Shown: one piece after another, positions 1-6,150 of the stretch | Numbering within the stretch: the stretch's first letter is position 1 | Layout of the letters: each line of letters begins with the position of its first letter | DNA from: Deltaproteobacteria bacterium | GTDB taxonomy: Bacteria; Desulfobacterota; Binatia; UBA9968 | Length of the DNA: 10,101 nt | Direction: 5' to 3' | NCBI GenBank assembly: GCA_023250495.1 | Contig: JAHFAP010000111.1 | Location: 1 to 10,101 of the forward strand | Program-made: the position numbers and the translations under genes | The notes under the pieces: generated by a model | What the model was told of the DNA's origin: nothing | Databases searched by the model: none | Seen by the model: the letters and a program-made list of their open reading frames with translations, nothing else

Positions 1-1
1 T

Positions 2-832
2 ATCTGGTACGACCACAGCGCAAAAAAAAGCTTCGAGTGGCAGCAGCACAGCATGTTTCTGATTCCCCACGGCTGTCACCACCAGTTCAGCAACATGCAG
101 GGAGACAAGCCCGTGCGGCTGCTGCATTACAGCTACCTTCCTCTGGCGCTGTCCGCCGTCCCGGATCCCGATTTTTTCTTCAACAACGCTTACCTGAGCC
201 CGGATGAGCTGGCCGAGCACGAAGGCTACTATTCCGAGGCCAAAATGGTGCAGCTTGCCGAGGGAGCTGGCCCGAAAGGAAGGCGGGTTTACTGGTACGG
301 GAATTTTTTTCCGGACATGAAGGCCTGGGAAAAGCTCGATGCCAACGAGAGCAGGGGCGCCGGAGGGAAAAGCGTTTATATTTTGTTTCCCAACTGCGAG
401 GTATTCGCCCATATGTCGGTCTTTGCGGCGCGGACCTACAAGAAGGCGCACCGCCACGGCCCGGGCCGCGTCATTGTCATTCCAGCCGGGGAGGGTTACT
501 CGATCATGTGGGAAGAAGGCAAGGAAAAAGTCGTCGCCCCATGGCACGAGTGCAGCATGTTCGTCCCTCCCAATCGTTGGTTTCACCAGCACTTCAACGC
601 CGGAGGCGCGCCCGCCCGCTACCTGGCCCTCCATTCGCCGATGCAGTTCTACGGACACGCGGAGAAAGTCGAGGACCGGGCCAAAGACCAAATCGAGTAC
701 CCGGATGAGGATCCGTTTATCAGAAAGAAGTTCGAGGAGGAGCTGGCTAAGAAAGGACTCAAGTCGCTCATTCCCGACGAGGCCTACGCCGACAGAGACT
801 TCGAATGGTCCAAGGCCATGGGCAAACAGTGA
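2..832 (+). CDS. Bicupin protein, upstream copy (5' end outside window)
   Basis: Two-domain cupin of unknown substrate. The frame is open to the left edge, and comparison with the complete paralogue at 2428-3561 shows that about 100 N-terminal residues are missing; the internal ATG at 53 is not the start, because upstream codons (IWYDHSAKKSFEW) still match the paralogue. The visible part holds the end of cupin domain 1 (PHGCHHQFSN, matching the second cupin motif PxGxxHxxxN) and all of domain 2, with HRH in the first motif and PPNRWFHQHFN in the second. The C-terminal tail rich in D, E and K (from about EDRAKDQIEYPDEDPF) is nearly identical in both copies. It is 276 codons long here, with one residue fewer than the paralogue near its left end. 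It lies 45 bases before the eutA-family gene on the same strand, so co-transcription is likely. A 3-His metal site in domain 2 is inferred; dioxygenase, isomerase or binding role is undecided. Confidence 0.85.
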   Translation: MWYDHSAKKSFEWQQHSMFLIPHGCHHQFSNMQGDKPVRLLHYSYLPLALSAVPDPDFFFNNAYLSPDELAEHEGYYSEAKMVQLAEGAGPKGRRVYWYGNFFPDMKAWEKLDANESRGAGGKSVYILFPNCEVFAHMSVFAARTYKKAHRHGPGRVIVIPAGEGYSIMWEEGKEKVVAPWHECSMFVPPNRWFHQHFNAGGAPARYLALHSPMQFYGHAEKVEDRAKDQIEYPDEDPFIRKKFEEELAKKGLKSLIPDEAYADRDFEWSKAMGKQ

Positions 833-877
833 TACTGGACGTCTCAAGCTTTAGATCTTCTTAGATAAGGTAATTTC

Positions 878-2395
878 ATGCACGATCTCGATGAAGACCA
901 CGATCACGGAGATTTTGAGATAGGGCCCGATGCCATTATCGAAGACATTGAAGGGCTGGAGATGTTCACGCTCAAAAGCGTGGGCATCGACATCGGCTCT
1001 TCGACCTCCCATCTGGTTTTTTCTCAGCTGACCTTGAGACGGGAAGGGGCGTCCCTCTCAGGGCGCTTCAAAGTTACGGAAAGAAAGGTCCTGTTCCGTT
1101 CCAACATCATGCTGACCCCCTACCTTTCGGGGACGTTGATTGACATAGAGAAGGTCAAGCGCTTCATAGAGGACGCCTACAAGCAAGCCGGGGTCGCCCC
1201 GGAAGATATCGATACGGGAGCCGTCATCATTACCGGCGAAGCCCTAAAGAAGGAGAATGCCCAGCCCATCGTAGAATACTTTGCTAAGTATTCCGGAAAA
1301 TTCATCTGCGCCGCAGCGGGGCACAACCACGAGGCGTTGCTGGCCGCGTATGGGTGCGGAGCCGTTGACCTCTCGAAGGCCGAGCGCAAGACTGTCCTCG
1401 ACGTTGACATGGGTGGAGGAACGACGAAATTTGCGCTCATCGAAAACGGAGTTGTTACCCAAACGGCGTCGATCAACGTCGGCGCTCGTCTTATCGCCTT
1501 CGATGACGCCGACGTGGTGACGCGGATCGAGGATACCGGAAAAATTCTCATGAACGAGCTCGGCTACACCGTGGAGTTGGGCAAAAAAATAACCAAGAAG
1601 CAAAAAGAAGACTTCGCCGCTTTGATGGGGAGAGTCCTTTTCGAGCTGATCGAGCGCGAGCCCTCCTCTCCGCTGGCAAAACAGCTCATGGTGACCCCTC
1701 CGTTCAAGAACTACCGGGGGCTTGACCAGATCGACACCATCGTCTTCTCCGGAGGCGTCTCCGAGCATGTCTATGACCGCGACCGGACCTCCTACGGGGA
1801 TGTCGGTCCGATCTTGGGGAAACAGGTCAGGGATTACCTGAAGAAGCTGCCCAAGAAGAATCTCCTGCGCGAGCCGATCGAGGGAATCCGGGCCACGGTC
1901 ATCGGCGCCGGCGAATACACCGTACAGGCAAGCGGCAACACGAGCTACATTTCGAACCCTGCGGTCCTGCCGGTGTTCGGTTTGAAGGTTGTCCGGGCGT
2001 CGTTAAAGCAAGGCCGGCCTGTGCTCGAGGCATTGCATCAGTCGCTCGCGAAGTTTGACCTTACCTCTTGGACTTCCGGGCTTGCCCTATCCTTGTCTCT
2101 TGATGGACAGCTCGATTACAAGACTGTAAGAGATGTGGCTGAGGGAATCGCTGCAATTTGTAAAAGCTCGGAAAACCGAAAGTACCCTCTCTATCTGGCG
2201 CTCGACCTCGATGTGGCAAAATCGCTCGGCAGCATTTTAAAAGAGGAGCTCAAGGTAGATCGGGAGATTATCGCGATCGATGGCATTGAGGTGGGAGACC
2301 TGGATTATATTGATATAGGTGAGCCCATGGGGATCACGGAGGTCATCCCGGTGACCGTCAAGTCGTTGATGTTTCCCGGCACCAAGCTGAATTAG
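878..2395 (+). CDS. eutA: EutA-family ethanolamine ammonia-lyase reactivating factor-like ATPase
   Basis: The 505-residue product matches E. coli EutA (467 residues, recalled) along its length. EutA uses ATP to exchange damaged adenosylcobalamin in ethanolamine ammonia-lyase, in the cytoplasm or a microcompartment. Actin/Hsp70-type nucleotide-site motifs are visible: phosphate-1 loop DIGSST at residues 38-43, a conserved VIITGEALKKENA segment at 116-128, phosphate-2 loop DVDMGGGTTKFAL at 175-187, adenosine motif TIVFSGGVSEH at 287-297, and the family-typical RATVIGAGEYT near 338 and DYIDIGEP at 476-483 followed by IPVTVKSL. The start at 878 has a modest AAGG about 9 bases upstream and gives a roughly 30-residue acidic, His-containing N-terminal extension (HDLDEDHDHGD) not present in E. 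coli EutA. No eutB/eutC is nearby; the gene sits between two bicupin paralogues, so its client may not be ethanolamine ammonia-lyase. Family membership is very sure, the exact role is not. Confidence 0.92.
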   Translation: MHDLDEDHDHGDFEIGPDAIIEDIEGLEMFTLKSVGIDIGSSTSHLVFSQLTLRREGASLSGRFKVTERKVLFRSNIMLTPYLSGTLIDIEKVKRFIEDAYKQAGVAPEDIDTGAVIITGEALKKENAQPIVEYFAKYSGKFICAAAGHNHEALLAAYGCGAVDLSKAERKTVLDVDMGGGTTKFALIENGVVTQTASINVGARLIAFDDADVVTRIEDTGKILMNELGYTVELGKKITKKQKEDFAALMGRVLFELIEREPSSPLAKQLMVTPPFKNYRGLDQIDTIVFSGGVSEHVYDRDRTSYGDVGPILGKQVRDYLKKLPKKNLLREPIEGIRATVIGAGEYTVQASGNTSYISNPAVLPVFGLKVVRASLKQGRPVLEALHQSLAKFDLTSWTSGLALSLSLDGQLDYKTVRDVAEGIAAICKSSENRKYPLYLALDLDVAKSLGSILKEELKVDREIIAIDGIEVGDLDYIDIGEPMGITEVIPVTVKSLMFPGTKLN

Positions 2396-2427
2396 CACGG
2401 AACAGAAATAGTTAAGGAGAAAGAGCC

Positions 2428-3561
2428 ATGGCAAAGCCTGCGTTCAAACCCCAACGGACCATGTGGAGCAAAAAGTTTACCTACGATTACTGGATGGAAT
2501 CCATGGGGGTCCCCACCCACAAAGGGTTCTATATTGACGACCTCAGGAATGTCCAGCTCGGCTGGTGGGAGGAGCGCCAGTGTATGACCGCTTTCATCCA
2601 GTTGATGGGACAGGAGGGCGTCAGCTCGACCCGAATCAGCGAGATTCCCGCAGGGGAAACTACCAAGCCCCTTAAGTTTTCTCTCGACGAAGTGGTCTAT
2701 GTGGTGTCGGGAAGAGGTCTGACCACCGTCTGGTATGATGGCAGCAGCACCAAGAAGAGCTTCGAGTGGCAGCAGCACAGCATGTTCTTGGTTCCGCACG
2801 GCACTCACCACCAGTTCAGCAACATGCAGGGGGGCAAGCCCGTGCGGCTGCTTCACTACAGCTACCTACCGCTGGGTTTGTCGGCCGTTCCCGATCCCGA
2901 CTTCTTTTTCAACAACCCCCGTGTAACGCCGGACGATCTGTCGGAGCAGGAGGACTTTTACTCCGAAGCGAAGATGGTGCAGTCTCCGGAGATGGACGAA
3001 GCCCTGGGCTTGCGCGTTTACTGGTACGGGAATTTTTTTCCCGACATGAGGGCCTGGGATAAATTGGATACCAACGCCCGGCGCGGCGCCGGAGGCAAGA
3101 GCGTTTTCATCCAGTTCCCAAACTCGGAAGTCTCGGCGCACATGTCGGTCTTCGCGTCCCAGACCTACAAGAAGGCCCACCGCCACGGACCTGGGCGTGC
3201 CATCGTCATTCCCGCGGGCGAAGGATACACGATCTTGTGGGAAGAAGGTAAAGAGAAACTCGTTGCTCCCTGGCACGAGTGCAGCATGCTCGTCCCTCCC
3301 AACCGCTGGTTCCACCAGCACTTCAACGCGGGCGCCTCGACAGCGCGTTATCTTGCGCTGCATCCTCCCATGCAGTTCCACGGCCACGCTGAAAAGATTG
3401 AAGACAGAGCCAAAGACCAGATCGAATACCCGGATGAGGATCCCTTCATCAGAAAGAAGTTCGAGGAGGAGTTGGCCAAGCGGGGCGTGAAGTCCCTCAT
3501 GCCCGCTGACGCTTACACGAACCGGGACTTCGAATGGTCCAAAGGGATGGGGAAGCAGTAG
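2428..3561 (+). CDS. Bicupin protein, downstream complete copy
   Basis: Complete 377-residue bicupin starting at ATG 2428, with a strong AAGGAG site about 9 bases upstream. Domain 1 spans roughly residues 50-145 and domain 2 roughly 225-320. Against the consensus G(x5)HxH(x3-4)E ... PxGxxHxxxN, domain 1 has lost the HxH pair (L82 and F84 occupy those places) but keeps E88, H128 and N132, so it probably does not bind a metal in the usual way. Domain 2 keeps H251 and H253, has R257 near the usual Glu, and has H296, H298 and N300, consistent with a three-His site such as those of gentisate dioxygenase and cysteine dioxygenase (family knowledge; the match here is only in motif). The tail from about residue 325 is charged and well conserved. 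No signal peptide is seen. It follows eutA by 32 bases and is about 80% identical to the upstream copy. Substrate and reaction are unknown. Confidence 0.88.
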   Translation: MAKPAFKPQRTMWSKKFTYDYWMESMGVPTHKGFYIDDLRNVQLGWWEERQCMTAFIQLMGQEGVSSTRISEIPAGETTKPLKFSLDEVVYVVSGRGLTTVWYDGSSTKKSFEWQQHSMFLVPHGTHHQFSNMQGGKPVRLLHYSYLPLGLSAVPDPDFFFNNPRVTPDDLSEQEDFYSEAKMVQSPEMDEALGLRVYWYGNFFPDMRAWDKLDTNARRGAGGKSVFIQFPNSEVSAHMSVFASQTYKKAHRHGPGRAIVIPAGEGYTILWEEGKEKLVAPWHECSMLVPPNRWFHQHFNAGASTARYLALHPPMQFHGHAEKIEDRAKDQIEYPDEDPFIRKKFEEELAKRGVKSLMPADAYTNRDFEWSKGMGKQ

Positions 3562-3585
3562 GGGCGGTTCGCGAACCGCCCCTAC
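3558..3585. terminator. Perfect 28-base palindrome between convergent genes
   Basis: Two 14-base arms (left arm GTAGGGGCGGTTCG) are exact reverse complements with no spacer, giving a very stable G+C-rich hairpin. It contains the TAG stop codon (3559-3561) of the downstream bicupin and ends 3 bases before the end of the oppositely oriented oxidoreductase gene. The position suits a bidirectional terminator, but the following bases are only loosely T-rich on the + strand (ATTATTTTCTGTT) and not T-rich on the - strand. It could equally be a dispersed REP-like palindromic unit; similar TAGGGGCG...CGCCCCTA palindromes are, from memory, frequent between genes in environmental genomes. Confidence 0.6.
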
Positions 3586-3588
3586 AGA

Positions 3589-4500
3589 TTATTTTCTGTT
3601 TAAGATAGGCAGAATCCTTTCTCCTACCAGATCGATTTGCTTCAGGTCGGCCCGTGCCGTCCCGATAATCAGCGTGTCGAGCCCTTTGGCGAAGAACGAG
3701 CGAATGCGCTCGGCGCATGCTTCCGGAGCGCCGACGAGAAGGTGCTTTTCGATATCCATCCTCACCTTTCCGTAATAGCGCTGTAGATAAGCGGCGCAGG
3801 CCTCCACCGCCTTCGCTCTATTGTCGTCTATCGCCATAAAGGTGAGGCCCGCCTTGGCAATGTTCTTAGGGTCGCGCCCCGCAGCTAAGGCAAAGCCGGA
3901 GATCTTCTCCCACAGCGAAGGGAATTCTTGGATCGCCGAGCTGCCGCAGATGTAGCCGTCCGCCAGACGCGCGGCGCGCTTGAGGACGACCTCCGCGCCT
4001 CCTCCCATCCAGATGGGAGGGTGAGGAGTCTGTACGGGGCGGGGACCGATGGTGACGTTCTCAAGCTGATAAAATCTCCCCTTGTGCGTCACGCCCTCTT
4101 CCGTCCAGAGTTTCTTGAGTAGCGCGACGGTCTCCTCGGCCCGGCTACCTCTGTGTTCCAACGAGATTCCGACAGACGTGAAGTCATTCTCTCTGCTCCC
4201 AAAGCCGATCCCCAAGGTCACGCGGCCCGCGGAGAGGAAGTCGAGAGTGGCTACGGTCTTTGCCAGCAGCGTCGGGTGTCTGAGAGCGGCCAGCAGCACC
4301 GAGGTGCCGAGTCTGATCCTTGACGTGACCGCTGCCGCTGCGGCCAGGGCCGTTAGAGGCTCAAGGTTATCATAGGCGATCCGGTCAATGATCCAGAATG
4401 AATGGAGTCCCATCTCGTCGCACTTCTTGGCTACCGTTGTGACGTAGCCGGGCTGAATCTGCGGCGCTGGATTGACAAAGCAGAGGCCGATATTCGGCAT
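3589..4500 (-). CDS. Luciferase-like (LLM class) flavin/F420-dependent oxidoreductase
   Basis: The 303-residue product is a TIM-barrel oxidoreductase of the bacterial-luciferase-like superfamily, which uses reduced FMN or coenzyme F420. Visible family features are the N-terminal strand MPNIGLCFVNP, TSRIRLGTSVLLAALRHP (about residues 59-76), the core LDFLSAGRVTLGIGFG (86-101), GRFYQLENVTIGPRPVQ (141-157) and PPIWMGGG (161-168), then ARLADGYI. Length is normal for the single-subunit F420-type members. The start at 4500 is supported by AAAGGAG about 8 bases upstream on the - strand. There is no signal peptide, so it is cytoplasmic. It diverges from the cupin/solute-binding-protein operon starting at 4661 and may share its regulatory region, suggesting a role in the same pathway, for example oxidation of the transported compound. 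Choice between FMN and F420 and the substrate cannot be decided from motifs alone. Confidence 0.9.
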   Translation of the reverse strand: MPNIGLCFVNPAPQIQPGYVTTVAKKCDEMGLHSFWIIDRIAYDNLEPLTALAAAAAVTSRIRLGTSVLLAALRHPTLLAKTVATLDFLSAGRVTLGIGFGSRENDFTSVGISLEHRGSRAEETVALLKKLWTEEGVTHKGRFYQLENVTIGPRPVQTPHPPIWMGGGAEVVLKRAARLADGYICGSSAIQEFPSLWEKISGFALAAGRDPKNIAKAGLTFMAIDDNRAKAVEACAAYLQRYYGKVRMDIEKHLLVGAPEACAERIRSFFAKGLDTLIIGTARADLKQIDLVGERILPILNRK

Positions 4501-4531
4501 TGTAGTGCTCCTTTCCTGTTTTCGACTTAGG

Positions 4532-4548
4532 TGGTCGGTATAAGACCA
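4532..4548. promoter_or_regulatory. Small inverted repeat in the divergent intergenic region (possible operator)
   Basis: TGGTC and GACCA arms flank the seven-base spacer GGTATAA within the 160-base gap between the divergent oxidoreductase and cupin genes. On the - strand, TATACC inside it resembles a -10 element for the oxidoreductase, with no convincing -35. The arms are only 5 bases, so chance occurrence is quite possible. Confidence 0.2.
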
Positions 4549-4595
4549 TAGTTTGTGTTACTAATGCAAAAGCGCTCACCTGAGGGAAGCGTTGC

Positions 4596-4624
4596 TTGAC
4601 AGGAGACTGTGGTTCATCTACATG
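4596..4624 (+). promoter_or_regulatory. Candidate sigma-70 promoter of the cupin-SBP-enolase operon
   Basis: A consensus -35 TTGACA (4596-4601) is followed after 17 bases by TACATG (4619-4624), a weak -10 with three of six matches. Transcription would start near 4631, leaving a leader of about 30 bases that contains the Shine-Dalgarno site of the first gene (start 4661). It lies in the only sizeable gap upstream of the four-gene + strand operon. Confidence 0.4.
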
Positions 4625-4660
4625 ACTGAGGCTGATGTTTCGAGTAAGGGAGGAAGTAAG

Positions 4661-5092
4661 ATGGAAGCGCAAATTTTTGAGTTGATGACGCCCGTTCTGA
4701 CCGGCGGGAGGAGCCATATGCCGCTGTCCAAGACTGATCTTGTATCAGTCGGTCTCAACTACTACACCCCGGGGCGCAAGAATACGCTGCACACCCATCC
4801 GGGCGAGGACCACGCCTTTGTAGTCATGGACGGCGAGGCGACTTTTTATGACAAGAATGAGAAAGCCACGGTGCTTAAGAAAGGCCAGGGCATCATGCTC
4901 CCAGAGGGGTGGTATTACTGGTTCCAGAATACTGGGCAGGAAGCTCTGGTCTTGCTCAGATTTTCTGCCCGCAAGGGAAAACCTCCGGTCACCAGGGTCG
5001 ACGTCACCGGCAGGACCAGAAGCGAAGATTCCACGGAATATGTGCACGTCGATGGGCAACCGATTCAGGGTCAGCTCTGGAAGCTGTCCTGA
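4661..5092 (+). CDS. Small single-domain cupin protein
   Basis: The 143-residue product has one cupin barrel. ATG 4661 is chosen because GGAGG lies 7 bases upstream and the protein then begins MEAQIFELM; the frame continues upstream to a TTG at 4592 and an ATG at 4622, but neither has a well-placed ribosome site. Motif 1 is G38, H44, H46, then D50-H51 where the usual Glu would be; motif 2 is PEGWYYWFQN (81-90), where Y86 replaces the usual His. The possible metal ligand set is therefore H44, H46, H51 and perhaps Y86, unlike the standard 3-His/1-Glu site. There is no signal peptide. It is first gene of an operon with two solute-binding proteins and an enolase-superfamily enzyme, starting 34 bases before the next gene, so a small-molecule isomerase, dioxygenase or sensing role in that pathway is plausible. 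Its substrate is unknown. Confidence 0.85.
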   Translation: MEAQIFELMTPVLTGGRSHMPLSKTDLVSVGLNYYTPGRKNTLHTHPGEDHAFVVMDGEATFYDKNEKATVLKKGQGIMLPEGWYYWFQNTGQEALVLLRFSARKGKPPVTRVDVTGRTRSEDSTEYVHVDGQPIQGQLWKLS

Positions 5093-5126
5093 CAGCAAAC
5101 GGCCAATGCTCCTGTGCGGAGGAACT

Positions 5127-6143
5127 ATGGGACGGTTGATCTCTTTGCTGCTTGTTTCTCATAGCCTGTTATTCGCCTCTCAGTTGATTTATGCCCAGAC
5201 TATTCCAGCCGAGCGAGCCAAGCTCATCGAAGAGGCCAAGAAAGAAGGCAAGGTCGTCGTTTACGCCGCCTATTCTGCGCCTGATGCCAACGCGTTTAAA
5301 GCTGCGTTTGAGAAAAAGTATCCATTCATAAAGTTCGAGTATTTCCGCGCGGGGAAGGATAAGTTGCTGGGTAAATATGTCACTGAGGTGAGAGCAGGTC
5401 AGTTCCTCCCCGATGTCTACCAGTCGAGTATCTTCCCGGTCATGACCCTGCTGCAGAGAGGGCTGCTGGGGAAATATCTCTCTCCAGAGCGTGCTGCCTA
5501 TTCCGAAGCGGTGAAAGACAAGGAAGGCTACTGGACCGCTGTGTACCTGAACGCCATGACCATTGCTTACAACCCCCGCTTGGTAAAGCCGGAGGAAGTG
5601 CCAAGGAGTTATCAGGATCTGCTGCTGCCAAAGTGGAAGGGAAAGATGGGGCTGGATCTGAATAAGACCGAGTGGTACGTGGCGATGCTGCAGATGATGG
5701 GCGAGGAAAAGGGAAGAAAGTATATGGAGGCGCTGAGCAAGCAAGATGTCCAGGCGCGCGATGGCAATACGATCACAGGGCAGCTGCTGGTGGCGGGCGA
5801 ATTTCCCTTGGTGATCTCGCAGTATCCCACGAGCGTCGAGGAGTACAAGAAAGTCGGCGCGCCGATTGAGTGGCTGCCGCTTGAGCCCCATTTTGTCTAT
5901 TCCATCGTGATCGGCGTCACGGCCAAAAATTCCCATCCGGCTGCGGGAAGGCTTTTCGTTGACTTTGTTATCTCTGAGGAAGGGCAGAAAGTCATGAGGA
6001 GCTTGAGCCGAATTCCGGCGCGCAAAGACGTGCTGCCCGATCCCCCCAACCTGATTCAGGGACACAAGCTCCTGGTGGTGAATCCCGCTTCGAGCGAAGA
6101 CTACAACCGGTTCAATAACGAGTACCATAAATATTTCCGCTGA
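5127..6143 (+). CDS. Periplasmic solute-binding protein, Fbp/extracellular family 1 type
   Basis: ABC-type binding protein of 338 residues. ATG 5127 is preferred over the longer in-frame extension because it has GGAGGA 3 bases upstream (close, but strong) and begins a classical signal peptide: MGR, a hydrophobic core and likely cleavage after IYA (residue 23). The mature part starts as expected for the family (AERAKLIEEAKKEGKVVVYAAYS) and contains the hallmark AYNPRLVKPEEVPRSYQDLL with PKWKGKMGLD. Relatives are often annotated as iron(III)-binding, but no adjacent tyrosine pair typical of ferric-binding FbpA is visible, so an organic ligand is more likely. It follows the small cupin by 34 bases and precedes the enolase-superfamily gene by 7. 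No permease or ATPase gene is in the window, so it must work with transport components encoded elsewhere. The ligand is unknown. Confidence 0.88.
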   Translation: MGRLISLLLVSHSLLFASQLIYAQTIPAERAKLIEEAKKEGKVVVYAAYSAPDANAFKAAFEKKYPFIKFEYFRAGKDKLLGKYVTEVRAGQFLPDVYQSSIFPVMTLLQRGLLGKYLSPERAAYSEAVKDKEGYWTAVYLNAMTIAYNPRLVKPEEVPRSYQDLLLPKWKGKMGLDLNKTEWYVAMLQMMGEEKGRKYMEALSKQDVQARDGNTITGQLLVAGEFPLVISQYPTSVEEYKKVGAPIEWLPLEPHFVYSIVIGVTAKNSHPAAGRLFVDFVISEEGQKVMRSLSRIPARKDVLPDPPNLIQGHKLLVVNPASSEDYNRFNNEYHKYFR

Positions 6144-6150
6144 GAGGATC

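Noticed and set aside
304..310. Run of seven T in the bicupin gene, repeated in the paralogue near 3033, as a possible frameshift/slippage site
   Set aside because: Both copies read through in frame as the same Asn-Phe-Phe-Pro segment, and neither protein shows a frame break.
1177..1768. Open frames on the - strand inside the eutA-family gene
   Set aside because: The + strand matches EutA through the whole interval; the opposite frames show no recognisable domain.
4001..4020. Inverted repeat with 9-base arms inside the oxidoreductase gene
   Set aside because: It falls on codons for the conserved PPIWMGGG motif, so coding constraint explains it.
4592..4660. Longer N-terminus of the small cupin from TTG 4592 or ATG 4622
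   Set aside because: No well-placed ribosome site; the upstream part overlaps the candidate promoter, while ATG 4661 has GGAGG 7 bases before it and starts the conserved part.
4848..5126. N-terminal extension of the Fbp-like binding protein back to 4848
   Set aside because: It overlaps the small cupin gene out of frame, reads as a low-quality sequence, and would bury the signal peptide that starts at 5127.
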